Shown in pieces: positions 38,897 through 47,816 of a stretch of DNA of 64,000 bases (the first letter of the stretch is position 1; every line of letters starts with the position of its first letter). Source of the stretch: Bacteroidales bacterium (GTDB taxonomy: Bacteria; Bacteroidota; Bacteroidia; Bacteroidales; VadinHA17); the NCBI GenBank assembly GCA_003142255.1, contig PLLO01000003.1, positions 62,001 through 126,000 of the forward strand. Reading direction: 5' to 3'. The translations under genes and the position numbers were made by a program. The notes below the pieces were generated by a model that saw nothing but the letters and a program-made list of their open reading frames with translations, was not told where the DNA came from and made no database searches.

Positions 38897-39775
38897 ATGA
38901 AAACAAGAAATCATCTTTTCGTAAGATCACTTCTGTCATTAATTGTCGTATTTACACTCATATCTGTAACGGCTTTCTCACAGAATAATCCTTCAGCCAG
39001 CAAACCCGGTAAACTGGTTTATAATTATCCTTTAAACACTCCGGTCAGGTACAAGTCTACTACCAAAGTGGTCCAGGATATGGACATTAACGGACAATCG
39101 ATGCAAACAAATGTCATTTCCTATATCGGACTGACCCTGAAATCGGCGGGCCCTTCCGGAAGCAATTTTAAGATTACAGTCACCGTTGACACCATGGCTC
39201 AGACTGTCGATTCACCGGCAGGTTTCACTGGTGGCGCAATTCCTGAAATTGCAGGAAAGTCTTATAATGTTGTAATATCTCCTGATGGAAAGGTTGTTGA
39301 CAATTCAGAAGCTAAAAATGTGACATATGCCATAGTATCAGGCGGAACCGGCGACGCAATGCAAATTACTGATAATTTTTTCCCTGTTTTACCGGCCGAT
39401 AACCTTACGCCGGGTTATACGTGGACGGCCGAAGATTCGATCAATTCCAAAACCTCTACAATGGTTACTCTGGGAACTGTGAAATCAGAGAATACTTTCG
39501 AAGGTTTTGAGCTGTACAACGGAGTCAATTGTGCCAAAATTACCACAGTGCTTTCCGGAACAAGAATAATGAGAACTCAGTCACAGGGAATGGATATAAA
39601 AGTAACAGGCCCCTATACCGGTTCTATGACCGTATTTTTTGCACCCTCGATGGGCTATTTCTTAAAGCAATATGTAAATACAAAATTGACGGGTACAATC
39701 GATATCACCGCTCCTGATGCCATGTCTTTCCCATTGGTAATGGACATAACCCTGACAAAGGAAGCAATTAATTAA
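38897..39775 (+). CDS. Secreted protein of unknown function (DUF6263-like)
   Basis: 292 residues with a signal peptide ending VTAFSQ. The mature protein is beta-rich, starts with a GKLVYNYPLNTPVRYKSTT segment and contains FFPVLPADNLTPGYTW. This resembles DUF6263-type envelope proteins, but that assignment is from memory of the pattern only. It may share a transcript with the barrel gene (87-nt gap) and the peroxidase. Confidence 0.65.
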   Translation: MKTRNHLFVRSLLSLIVVFTLISVTAFSQNNPSASKPGKLVYNYPLNTPVRYKSTTKVVQDMDINGQSMQTNVISYIGLTLKSAGPSGSNFKITVTVDTMAQTVDSPAGFTGGAIPEIAGKSYNVVISPDGKVVDNSEAKNVTYAIVSGGTGDAMQITDNFFPVLPADNLTPGYTWTAEDSINSKTSTMVTLGTVKSENTFEGFELYNGVNCAKITTVLSGTRIMRTQSQGMDIKVTGPYTGSMTVFFAPSMGYFLKQYVNTKLTGTIDITAPDAMSFPLVMDITLTKEAIN

Positions 39776-39859
39776 GCTTGCCGGAGAGAAGTCATAACCT
39801 GAGAAATGAACAATTGGTGCAGGCATATGTTATTCATAGAATAATTTTAATTTACTTTT

Positions 39860-40402
39860 ATGAAAACGTACAACTTACTTCTCATTTTTTCAATGATCCT
39901 GTTACCTGAGATTGCTTTTTCCCAGTCAGGATTTTACGATTTCAAGGTGAAGACCCTTGAGGGGAGCGATTTTAGTTTTGCATCTCTGAAAGGCAAAAAG
40001 GTAATGATTGTGAATACTGCTTCAAAATGCGGGTTCACTCCGCAATACAAGGATCTCGAGGAGCTTTATGAACAGTCAGGAGGGAAGCTCGTGATAATCG
40101 GATTCCCTGCGAACAACTTTGCCGGCCAGGAGCCGGGATCAGCATCCGAAATCAGGGAGTTCTGCACAAAGAATTATGGAGTCACATTCCCGATGATGGA
40201 AAAGATCTCTGTCAAGGGTGATGATATGCATCCGCTTTATAAATGGCTCACTTCGAAGGATAAAAATGGTGTTATGGATTCGGAGGTGAAATGGAATTTC
40301 CAGAAGTATCTGATAGACGAAAACGGTAAGCTGGTTGACGTAATATATTCCAGAGAAAAACCGGGATCTGATAAAGTAATGGCCTGGCTTGCAAGGAAGT
40401 AA
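39860..40402 (+). CDS. Exported glutathione peroxidase-like protein
   Basis: Thiol peroxidase of the GPx family, 180 residues with a signal peptide (about residues 1-21). Catalytic tetrad pieces: Cys57 in NTASKCGFTPQY, Gln90 in FPANNFAGQEPG, and Trp in VKWNFQKYL near residue 147. Bacterial members use thioredoxin rather than glutathione. The export signal suggests it removes peroxides in the periplasm. Confidence 0.93.
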   Translation: MKTYNLLLIFSMILLPEIAFSQSGFYDFKVKTLEGSDFSFASLKGKKVMIVNTASKCGFTPQYKDLEELYEQSGGKLVIIGFPANNFAGQEPGSASEIREFCTKNYGVTFPMMEKISVKGDDMHPLYKWLTSKDKNGVMDSEVKWNFQKYLIDENGKLVDVIYSREKPGSDKVMAWLARK

Positions 40403-40811
40403 TACTTTTTCTGATCTGTATAAATTTAGAATGTATAACGGTTATTCAAAATATTTCGAAATTTAAGATTGGAAGATTCCTTGCTGACACTCGGAATGAC
40501 TCCATAGAATAAAAAGGTTAAAAGATAGAAAGATTCCTCGCTACACTCGGAATGACAGTTCGGAGAGGGGGTCACAAGGAAAAGAGGAGGCGGTTCGAAC
40601 ATGCGAACCGCCTCCTCTTTTCTTCCCCCCAACTTAATCGGATTGTCATTCCGAATGAAGCGTAGCGCAATGAGGAATCTCCCTGATGTTAAACTTGCCC
40701 AAACTCAATTAACCGGAAATTCAAAACAGAGTAAATGAACCTTGAATGTGGGATCTACTTAAATTAGTAACTTTAAGGAGTTGTTTCGTTGCAATTATAA
40801 GATTTATCTAA
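40403..40811. other. Intergenic region made of palindromic repeats
   Basis: Between the peroxidase and the GIY-YIG gene there is no independent gene. The sequence is built of degenerate copies of a repeat with AGATTCCTCGC...CTCGGAATGACA arms. The ORF at 40426-40632 is only a translation of the repeat. Confidence 0.7.
40531..40685. repeat. Palindromic repeat unit, copy A (left of GIY-YIG gene)
   Basis: AGATTCCTCGC...TCGGAATGACA, then an 18-bp hairpin (AAAAGAGGAGGCGGTTCG, 40580-40621), then the inverted counterpart TGTCATTCCGAATG...GAGGAATCT. The whole unit of about 155 bp recurs at 41107-41266. Confidence 0.85.
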
Positions 40812-41132
40812 ATGGAAATATATTTATATTATGTTTATATAGTGACGACAAAGTCAAATAAAGTTCTTTATACTAGCGTCACAAATGATTTAGAGAGAAG
40901 GTGTTATGAACATAAAAATAAAAAGATTAAGGGGTTTACTCAAAAATATAATGTTGATAAACTGATATATTTTGAGAGTTATGATTTTGTTGATTTAGCT
41001 ATAGCAAGAGAGAAACAGATAAAGGGGTACTCCAGAACAAAGAAAATAATCCTCATAAATGAGTTTAATCCTGAATGGCAAGATTTGTACTGTAATGGGA
41101 AAATAAAGATTCCTTGCTTTCGCTCGGAATGA
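40812..41132 (+). CDS. GIY-YIG nuclease-like protein inside repeat pair
   Basis: 106 residues. The N-terminal GIY-YIG fold (YYVYIVTTKSNKVLYTSVTNDLERR) has YTS where the motif usually reads YIG. The conserved Arg, the Tyr-Glu-His segment (CYEHKNKK) and a basic REKQIKGYSRTKK segment follow. The last residues (PCFRSE) and the stop are encoded by the left arm of repeat copy B. Small URI-type nucleases of this kind are widespread; whether this one mobilises the repeats is inference. Confidence 0.85.
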   Translation: MEIYLYYVYIVTTKSNKVLYTSVTNDLERRCYEHKNKKIKGFTQKYNVDKLIYFESYDFVDLAIAREKQIKGYSRTKKIILINEFNPEWQDLYCNGKIKIPCFRSE

Positions 41133-41266
41133 CAGCTCGAGGATGGGGTAATGGGGAAAAGAGGAGGCGGTTCGAACATGCGAACCGCCTCCTCTTTTCT
41201 TCTCCCCAACTAAATTGGATTGTCATTCCGAATGAAGCGCAGCGCAATGAGGAATCTCCCTGATGT
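41107..41266. repeat. Palindromic repeat unit, copy B (right of GIY-YIG gene)
   Basis: Same order as copy A: AGATTCCTTGC...TCGGAATGACA, the identical 18-bp hairpin (41157-41198) and the inverted arm ending GAGGAATCTCCCTGATG. It overlaps the 3' end of the GIY-YIG gene by 26 nt. A further partial arm lies near 41300-41336. Confidence 0.85.
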
Positions 41267-41378
41267 ATTGCTACTCCCCGCGCAAATTGAATTATGGATC
41301 CGCCAACCGGCGGAGGAATGAGGAATCTCACATGTCAAAAATGAAATTATTTAAGGGAAGATGTATTCAGATTATTCA

Positions 41379-41903
41379 CTAAAAAATCTTTGGAATGAAC
41401 ATTTTTGTTTCACCCATATATTGTATGTAGTCATTTCCGAACCTGGCAATCATCTCTTTCTCCTCAATCCTTGATGTGAGATAAACTGCAACCAGGTTTA
41501 TTGCACCCAGAGCCAGCTGAAGATTTCCGGTATCCTTTAGCATAATACCGGTACCCAATAGAAACAGTGCGCAATATAACGGATGACGGATATAACCATA
41601 GATTCCTGATTTCACAAGAGAAGTCGTGTTTTCAAAGCTTTGTTCCGACTTTCCCTTTTTCTTCAGGAGCAGGTATCCTGCCAGTACCGGGTAAATTGAT
41701 CCAAAGAGGAGGATCCAGGAAATGATCTGGTGCAGCGAAAAAGGATCACGAAACCAGAACCTGTAATTCAGGAGAAAAAGGATAAAGATGCTCTCGAAAG
41801 CAAAAAACCTCGCAATACCGTGATACCTCCTGGCTTTAATTGAGAAAAACCACGAAAAAATCACGATCAGGATAGTGCCCGTAACTAAAACGGTATAATT
41901 CAT
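41379..41903 (-). CDS. Isoprenylcysteine carboxyl methyltransferase-like membrane protein
   Basis: 174 residues, about five helices. The family signature is at the C-terminus: GIYGYIRHPLYCALFLLGTG near residue 102 and EEKEMIARFGNDYIQYM near residue 150. Such proteins methylate lipids or other small acceptors; bacterial substrates are mostly unknown. Its start overlaps the ppk1 stop by four bases, so it is probably translated with ppk1. Confidence 0.85.
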   Translation of the reverse strand: MNYTVLVTGTILIVIFSWFFSIKARRYHGIARFFAFESIFILFLLNYRFWFRDPFSLHQIISWILLFGSIYPVLAGYLLLKKKGKSEQSFENTTSLVKSGIYGYIRHPLYCALFLLGTGIMLKDTGNLQLALGAINLVAVYLTSRIEEKEMIARFGNDYIQYMGETKMFIPKIF

Positions 41904-43963
41904 TTTTCCAGTGTTCTTTCTTTAAGCTTTTTAATGTACTCATAAACCTCAACCTGGGAACGCAATTCCTTTTTACCAGGCTTGACGAAATTATTTGATA
42001 GTGTTGCATCAAGTTTCCTGGCTTTAACGTTATCATCCCACTCAATATCAAAAATATTTTTCAGCTCATTCCTGATCCCCTTATCGAAGACCGGACAGGT
42101 AACTTCAATCCTGTGTTCAATATTTCTGGTCATCAGGTCGGCGGAGGAAATAAATACTTCCTCGCTGCCACCGTTGTGGAAGATCATAAACCTGCTGTGC
42201 TCAAGGAACCGGTCAACTATCCCGATACCCTTTATGTTTTCACTGATATCCTTCAACTCAGGCACCAGAGATATCATACCTCTCACAATGAGTTTAATTG
42301 TTACCCCTGCGGCGCTTGCCTTATAAAGATTATCAATTATCTCTGAATCAGTTATATTATTCAGTTTCAGATAGATGTATGCTTTCTTCCCGGCCTGTGC
42401 ATTCCGGATCTCATTTTCTATCAGGAGGATCATTTTATTCCTCAGCGCAAAGGGTGAAAGAACCAGATGATAGTAATTATCTTTTTTATAATTGACATTA
42501 AAAAAGTTAAAGACCTTATGCACCTCGTTGGTTATCTTAAGATTTGTGGTGAGCAGAAGGTGATCAGTGTAAACCCTGGCAGTATCTTCATTGAAATTGC
42601 CTGTACCGATTGCTGCATATCGCTGCGTGACATCATTTTTAACCCTCGTAACCAGAAGGAGTTTTGAATGAACTTTCAGGCCTGGAACACCATAAATGAC
42701 TTTAACACCCTCTTCCTGCAGCTTAGTACTCCATAAAATGTTTGCTTCCTCGTCAAACCGTGCCTGCAGCTCCACAATGGTAGTGACATTCTTCCCGTTC
42801 CTTACCGCATTCAGCAGGGCGTTAATGACACTTGAGTTGCGCGCCAGCCTGTATAGCGTTATCTGGATGGAGGTTACAAATGGATCTATGGATGCTTCCC
42901 TCAGCAGGTCAATGAAATGATCAAATGAATGATAGGGGAAATGAAGCATGATATCCCTCTTCTTTACTGCCGAGAGAATGCTTTTCCCGGGTTGAATATC
43001 CCTATGGCTTATCGGTACCAGAGGCTCATAGTAAAATTTCTTTTTGCCAAGGTTGGGAAAATGCATGAAATCCTTGAGGTTATGATACCTGTCGGAAGGG
43101 ACAATGACATCATCGGGACCAAAATTCAGTTTCTTTGTGAGGATTTTAAGCAGGTCGTCCGGCATTTTTCTGTCGTAAATAAACCTTACCGGAGAACCCC
43201 ATTTCCTCTGGTGAAGGCTTCGGGAGAGCTTATCGATATAGCTTTCAGATATATCGTCTATTATCTCAAGTTCGGCATCCTTGGTAAGCTTGATGGAATA
43301 AGAAAAGCACTCATCAAAATCGAACAGGAAGAAAATATCTTTTAACCCGTACCTGATAACATCGTCGAGATAGATTATATATTTATCATCTCCGGATTCC
43401 GGCAGAATTATAAAGCGGGGGAGGACACCTGCCGGTATTTCAAGAAGCGCATACCGTTTCTTTTCAGGCTCCTTCTTTTTATTGAGAATTATCGCCAGGT
43501 AAATTGCATCATCAGTGAGATTAGGTAATTCAGCATCTTTTTCAATCAGGTATGGCATCAGCCTGGTCCTGACTTCGGTGAGGAAAAAATTCTTTACGAA
43601 ATCCGACTGCACCGGGTTAAGCTGTTTCTCATTGAAAAAGTGAATTTTATGCTTATCGAGTTCCTGGGTCAGTGATAAATTTATTTTTTCAAATTTCGTG
43701 TTCTGTGCCAGAACTATCTCCTGGATCTTTTTAAGAGTGACTTTGGGATTATATCCCAGTACATTCTTTGATTTGGACCCGAACTGGGAAAGCCTCTTCA
43801 AAGTTGCCACCCTGACACGGAAATACTCGTCGAGGTTATTTGAATAAATACCGAGGAATTTAAAGCGTTCAACAAGTGGAACTTCCTTGTTCTCTGCTTC
43901 CTGCAGAACCCGTTCATTGAACGAAAGCCAGCTTATTTCCTTTGGAATAAAAATCTTGCTCAT
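41900..43963 (-). CDS. ppk1: Polyphosphate kinase 1
   Basis: Builds polyphosphate from the gamma-phosphate of ATP, reversibly. 687 residues with the usual four-domain order: N-terminal helical domain (FIPKEISWLSFNERVLQEA), head domain, and two phospholipase-D-like catalytic domains. The autophosphorylated His is in VHSKLLLVTR near residue 430. Downstream of sixA (2-nt gap) and upstream of a small methyltransferase; a CHAD gene is close by, giving a polyphosphate locus. Confidence 0.96.
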   Translation of the reverse strand: MSKIFIPKEISWLSFNERVLQEAENKEVPLVERFKFLGIYSNNLDEYFRVRVATLKRLSQFGSKSKNVLGYNPKVTLKKIQEIVLAQNTKFEKINLSLTQELDKHKIHFFNEKQLNPVQSDFVKNFFLTEVRTRLMPYLIEKDAELPNLTDDAIYLAIILNKKKEPEKKRYALLEIPAGVLPRFIILPESGDDKYIIYLDDVIRYGLKDIFFLFDFDECFSYSIKLTKDAELEIIDDISESYIDKLSRSLHQRKWGSPVRFIYDRKMPDDLLKILTKKLNFGPDDVIVPSDRYHNLKDFMHFPNLGKKKFYYEPLVPISHRDIQPGKSILSAVKKRDIMLHFPYHSFDHFIDLLREASIDPFVTSIQITLYRLARNSSVINALLNAVRNGKNVTTIVELQARFDEEANILWSTKLQEEGVKVIYGVPGLKVHSKLLLVTRVKNDVTQRYAAIGTGNFNEDTARVYTDHLLLTTNLKITNEVHKVFNFFNVNYKKDNYYHLVLSPFALRNKMILLIENEIRNAQAGKKAYIYLKLNNITDSEIIDNLYKASAAGVTIKLIVRGMISLVPELKDISENIKGIGIVDRFLEHSRFMIFHNGGSEEVFISSADLMTRNIEHRIEVTCPVFDKGIRNELKNIFDIEWDDNVKARKLDATLSNNFVKPGKKELRSQVEVYEYIKKLKERTLEK

Positions 43964-43965
43964 AA

Positions 43966-44457
43966 TTATTTTTCTGGTTTAAGAAAATACTCTTCCTTAC
44001 CTGAATCCAACTTGACTCCCGACCATGTATCGGTTTTGAATGATATGCAGACCACGCTTGTCTTTGTTAGGAACTCGCAGCCGCTTGTCGAAAGTCTGTC
44101 AGGCATTTCGGTAAAAGCCGGATTATGTCCGAAGAGAGTAATGGTGTTGATATGATCATCAAGCCGGCCGATAATTTCAAATAGATTCTTTATTCCGGCT
44201 TTAAAATACAGATTACTGTTTATCACTATATTATCATAGGAAATACCAAATTCAGATGCAAAGACGAAAGCTGTTTCAAGTGCCCTGAAAGCCGGGCTCG
44301 TAATAATTAACCCCGGGTCGCTTTCCTTATCACTGAACATTCTTGCCATCTCCCGTGAAATAACTTTACCTTTTATCGTCAAAGACCTTTCAAAATCACT
44401 GATTCCTTCTGAATGCTCTTCAGCTCTTCCATGACGTACAAAAATTATTTTTTTCAT
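43966..44457 (-). CDS. sixA: SixA-type histidine phosphatase
   Basis: 163 residues, phosphoglycerate-mutase/acid-phosphatase fold. The RHG motif lies at residues 8-10 (FVRHGRAEEH), with the second catalytic His in TLFGHNPAF near residue 122. SixA relatives remove phosphate from phosphohistidine proteins. Next to ppk1, it may act on the phosphohistidine of PPK1 or a related protein, but that is speculation. Confidence 0.9.
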   Translation of the reverse strand: MKKIIFVRHGRAEEHSEGISDFERSLTIKGKVISREMARMFSDKESDPGLIITSPAFRALETAFVFASEFGISYDNIVINSNLYFKAGIKNLFEIIGRLDDHINTITLFGHNPAFTEMPDRLSTSGCEFLTKTSVVCISFKTDTWSGVKLDSGKEEYFLKPEK

Positions 44458-44487
44458 ACTGCTGGGATCTGATTATTAAAATTCATA

Positions 44488-45525
44488 TTAAATGCCAAAG
44501 CTTGTTCCCATGCTTTTAGCCTGCAGCACAAGTGGGTTATCGGGTTCGACGAGCTTAAGCTTACCGGAAACATCGGCAAGCGGTACAGAGACAATCTCAT
44601 CATTCTTCAGGGCCACCATCTTGCCGAAATCTTTATCAGCAATCATGTCGGCAGCTGCGGTGCCATATCTTGTTGCCAGCACCCGGTCCATGGGAGAGGG
44701 GGTGCCTCCGCGCTGGATGTACCCAAGCACGGTTTCCCTTGTCTCCAGCCCGGTCATTTCATTTATCCTGTTGCTGAGATAGTGAGCTACGGATCTATCC
44801 TTTAGCGGGTTACTTACACCTTCTGCAACAACCACAATCGAATAAGGCTTGTTCTCTTCAGCCCTGTGAAGAAGATATTCAGCAATCTTTTCTTCTTTAT
44901 ATGGAATTTCCGGAATGAGAATCACATCGCCGCCGCTGGCTATGCCTGAGTAGAGTGCAATCCATCCTGCATTGTGCCCCATCAGCTCGATAAGCATTAT
45001 CCTTTTATGGGAGTTTGCGGTTGAATGAAGCCTGTCGATAGCTTCAGTTGCAATATTTACTGCCGAACTGAATCCGAAGGTTATATCAGTTCCCCAGACA
45101 TCATTATCTATAGTCTTCGGGATGCCCACTACATTAAGCCCTTCCTGGGAAAGGAGGTGGGCAGTCTTAAGCGTTCCGTTGCCTCCGATACAAACAAGGC
45201 AGTCCAGGCCAAGTTGTTCATAATGTTCACGGATGAGATCGGGTTTTTTAATTTCGTTTTTCTTGCCTGAGCTTTTGAAGGGTTTTTCCCTCGATGTTCC
45301 AAGGATAGTACCGCCGAGCGTCAGAATCCCTGACAGATCTTTTTCAGTCAGTTCGGTGTAATCCTTGTTAATCATCCCGGTAAATCCGTCGCTTATCCCG
45401 ATAAGCGTCATACCGTATTTGACGATTGCCGTTTTGCCAACTCCCCGGATCGCTGCATTGATGCCGGGACAATCACCTCCTGCGGTTAAGATGCCGATTC
45501 TCATCCCGCTGCTTCTCTTGCTCAT
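44488..45525 (-). CDS. pfkA: 6-phosphofructokinase, clade-X type
   Basis: Glycolytic kinase making fructose 1,6-bisphosphate. 345 residues: TAGGDCPGINAAI near residue 14, CIGGNGTLKTA near residue 112 and GIPKTIDNDVWGTD near residue 134. The Lys of PKTIDND is shared with PPi-dependent and clade-X enzymes. The Gly after GGN (where PPi-PFKs have Asp) favours ATP as donor. The usual Asp of GGDG, a Mg ligand, is Asn here. It may start at the internal ATG seven codons in. Confidence 0.92.
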   Translation of the reverse strand: MSKRSSGMRIGILTAGGDCPGINAAIRGVGKTAIVKYGMTLIGISDGFTGMINKDYTELTEKDLSGILTLGGTILGTSREKPFKSSGKKNEIKKPDLIREHYEQLGLDCLVCIGGNGTLKTAHLLSQEGLNVVGIPKTIDNDVWGTDITFGFSSAVNIATEAIDRLHSTANSHKRIMLIELMGHNAGWIALYSGIASGGDVILIPEIPYKEEKIAEYLLHRAEENKPYSIVVVAEGVSNPLKDRSVAHYLSNRINEMTGLETRETVLGYIQRGGTPSPMDRVLATRYGTAAADMIADKDFGKMVALKNDEIVSVPLADVSGKLKLVEPDNPLVLQAKSMGTSFGI

Positions 45526-45550
45526 AAGACTGTTCTTCTGATAACTAAAG

Positions 45551-45558
45551 CAAAATTA
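45551..45558 (-). promoter_or_regulatory. Possible -7 element of the pfk-sixA-ppk1 operon
   Basis: TAATTTTG on the minus strand, 26 nt upstream of the pfk ATG, fits TAnnTTTG. No -33 match at proper distance. Confidence 0.4.
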
Positions 45559-45618
45559 ACTTTTTCAGACGATATTGAAAATAATACTAATTTTATCGTT
45601 ACAAGACTTTTCATTGCT

Positions 45619-46500
45619 ATGGAACTTGACTTTGTGAAACTTAAAGAGATCAAACCAGTCCTCTCGGGATACATAAGGGAGACTCAGGAGCTGTTGAAAC
45701 TGGCTCCAGTACCCGACGAGAAGACTGTTCACGACGTGAGGGTCCTGATGAAAAAATCAAGGGCGGTGATGAAGCTTATTGCCAGCCAGATGGATGAAGA
45801 GTCTTTTAATCGTGAATATTTGACTTTCAGGGAAGTCGGAAGGATTACCCGTTCATGGCGCGAAACTTCAGTTCACAGGAAAACCCTTAAAGAGCTTAAA
45901 AAGGATTACCCTGAAGTTTTTACCCTGCTTGGCGCCAACGAGAAACTGGAATCACTTATGAAGAAGCCTGAAATACCTGAAGAGCCGGCTGTGGGTCTGA
46001 AGGATGATCTCGAAAATATCGATGAGATTCTGAACAAAGCCGGCTTCAGGGTTCGTTTCCGGAATATGAATATTTTTGATCCTAAGATACTCCTTAATGA
46101 GCTTGATAAAACCTACATCTCAGTTGTTGATAAGTACCTGATTTGCAGGAATAACCCCAAACCTGTCAACCTCCATAAATTCCGTAAAAGGGCGAAGGAT
46201 TTTCTTTACCAGCTATTCTTTTTCAGGGCTCTGAACCCGTCTGTTGTCAAGGCTCTTGAAAAGAAGCTTGATTTATTGACACAGAACCTCGGAAAATTCA
46301 ATGACCTCGCTCAGCTGATCGATATTCTGGAATATAAGTATTCAGGGCTTACGGGGCAGCCGGCGCTCGATGAACTGATACTCCTTATCCATGATGAGCA
46401 GGACAGATACCTTTCAAAAGTGTGGCCAACAGCATATAAAGTGTTCTGTCCTGGCCAGAAACTGGTTAACCTCCTGGGATTCAGAATTCTGATGATCTGA
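45619..46500 (+). CDS. CHAD domain protein
   Basis: 293 residues of helical, basic sequence. VHDVRVLMKKSRAVMKL near residue 39 is the CHAD signature, repeated in weaker form as LHKFRKRAKDFLYQLFF near residue 193. CHAD domains bind polyphosphate through conserved His, Arg and Lys. Divergent from pfk-sixA-ppk1, it strengthens the polyphosphate theme of the locus. No CYTH domain is attached. Confidence 0.9.
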   Translation: MELDFVKLKEIKPVLSGYIRETQELLKLAPVPDEKTVHDVRVLMKKSRAVMKLIASQMDEESFNREYLTFREVGRITRSWRETSVHRKTLKELKKDYPEVFTLLGANEKLESLMKKPEIPEEPAVGLKDDLENIDEILNKAGFRVRFRNMNIFDPKILLNELDKTYISVVDKYLICRNNPKPVNLHKFRKRAKDFLYQLFFFRALNPSVVKALEKKLDLLTQNLGKFNDLAQLIDILEYKYSGLTGQPALDELILLIHDEQDRYLSKVWPTAYKVFCPGQKLVNLLGFRILMI

Positions 46501-46579
46501 TCCTCTTCGGGGAATTAATTCTGATCTGATGAGGTTAATTTTAACAGACAGACAATAATTTAAACCGTCTTTTTAAAAA

Positions 46580-47275
46580 TCATCCCCTCCGGCTTATTTC
46601 AAGAAGTGCTTCTTGTTTTACTATTTTTATATCCTTTTCGTTCAGTACAATCAAGCCATCCTTTTCAAACATTTTAAGAAGTTTCACAGTACTTTCTGTT
46701 GAAATTCCTGCAAAATCTGCGAGATCCTTCCGTGAAAGAAGCTGAAATATTTCAGTTTTTTCTTTTTTTAAGCTATCAATGTATAACAAGGCGTCTGCCA
46801 TCCTGCCATTCATCTGCTTGTACATGAGATTACGGACTGAGTTAATCAGATTAGTGTTTTGTTCGCAATACCTTTTGATAATATTGAATCCGAACATTCC
46901 GTTTTGTTTGACCACTTTTGCGATAGCTTCCTTTTCGACCAGGAATGCATGGCAGTCGGTTAGGGCGACTGTGGAATAATTAAAAGTATTTTCAGAAAAC
47001 ACAGCTGAAAGTCCTAAAAACTCACCAGGTTTTATAATCCGAAGATTGTAGTTCTTATTACCACTACCCTCAAGATATTGTTTTGCATAACCATCTATAA
47101 TAAACAAAACATACGAGGCAAAAGCTCCCTGCTTGGTCAGGTTATCATCTTTTCGGAAAAGTACCTGAGTTTTGCTTGATCTCACTATTGAAGCCTCTTC
47201 CGGTAATAGCATCTGAAAGCAAGGTGCCTTGATATCACAAATGAAATCCTTATCTGTTTCGAGAATGGTTTTCAT
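46580..47275 (-). CDS. Crp/Fnr family regulator
   Basis: 231 residues: an N-terminal cyclic-nucleotide-binding-like beta barrel (about 20-130), a dimer helix, then an HTH (LSRKDLADFAGISTESTVKLLKMFEKDGLI). The recognition helix has STESTVKLL rather than the SRETVSR of Crp. It is divergent from the thioredoxin/ferredoxin operon, which it probably controls. Only two Cys lie near the N-terminus (C13, C19), so an oxygen-sensing Fe-S cluster is not supported. Confidence 0.92.
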   Translation of the reverse strand: MKTILETDKDFICDIKAPCFQMLLPEEASIVRSSKTQVLFRKDDNLTKQGAFASYVLFIIDGYAKQYLEGSGNKNYNLRIIKPGEFLGLSAVFSENTFNYSTVALTDCHAFLVEKEAIAKVVKQNGMFGFNIIKRYCEQNTNLINSVRNLMYKQMNGRMADALLYIDSLKKEKTEIFQLLSRKDLADFAGISTESTVKLLKMFEKDGLIVLNEKDIKIVKQEALLEISRRG

Positions 47276-47298
47276 GTTTATTGTTTATTTAAACGGTA

Positions 47299-47306
47299 CA
47301 AAGTTA
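47299..47306 (-). promoter_or_regulatory. Possible -7 element of the 46.6-kb Crp/Fnr gene
   Basis: TAACTTTG on the minus strand, 23 nt upstream of the start codon. Nearby TCAAC-N9-GTTGA (about 47336-47354) is a candidate operator between the divergent genes. Confidence 0.4.
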
Positions 47307-47394
47307 ATTTAAATCAACATTAAAGTTGTCCTGAATCAACTGCTTACTTGTTGAGCTTCACTCTCAATTCCTCTTTTTATCAGTCATCGCATAG

Positions 47395-47402
47395 TATTTT
47401 TG
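47395..47402 (+). promoter_or_regulatory. Possible -7 element of the thioredoxin operon
   Basis: TATTTTTG, 26 nt upstream of the first thioredoxin ATG, fits TAnnTTTG. No strong -33 element is seen, as may be expected for an activator-dependent promoter. Confidence 0.4.
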
Positions 47403-47428
47403 TACCATAAATTAAAATATTAAAAGTC

Positions 47429-47785
47429 ATGTTGTACACTAATTTAAAACACCTCGAATCTATTGCTGATCACAATAAAGCAATCAATGAAAATGAAAAT
47501 GTAATGGTAATCTGCGGAAGGATGGGCCCCATGTGCATACCTGTTTATGGAATAGCCGAGGAGCTTGAAGCTGAATATAAGCATGTAAACTTTTATGATA
47601 TGGAGTTTGACAATCCAATATCAGATGTCATCCGGATATTACCTGAAGTTCGTGGTTTTACTGGAATTCCATTTACAATTTTTTATAAAAATGGGAAAGT
47701 GGTAAAAGCTACTTCCAGTATCCTGACTAAAGATCAGGTAAAATCAATTTTAAACAAGGAATTTTATGTTTCTGTATCCGCTTAA
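47429..47785 (+). CDS. Thioredoxin-fold protein with widely spaced cysteines
   Basis: 118 residues. A thioredoxin-like fold is suggested by VMVICG...FYDMEFDN...FTGIPFTIFYKNGKVV. The active-site region is ICGRMGPMCIP, with Cys29 and Cys36 separated by six residues instead of two. The cis-proline (GIPF) is conserved. First gene of a four-gene operon with TrxA, a ferredoxin and a DUF2892 protein, next to a Crp/Fnr regulator. A redox role is likely. Confidence 0.8.
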   Translation: MLYTNLKHLESIADHNKAINENENVMVICGRMGPMCIPVYGIAEELEAEYKHVNFYDMEFDNPISDVIRILPEVRGFTGIPFTIFYKNGKVVKATSSILTKDQVKSILNKEFYVSVSA

Positions 47786-47816
47786 TAAAACGTTCAACAA
47801 ATAATAACGATTTGAT

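Noticed and set aside
40426-40632. Minus-strand ORFs sharing KEEAVRMFEPPPLF (also 40979-41209)
   Set aside because: Both are translations of the same 18-bp hairpin repeat, so the similarity reflects the repeat.
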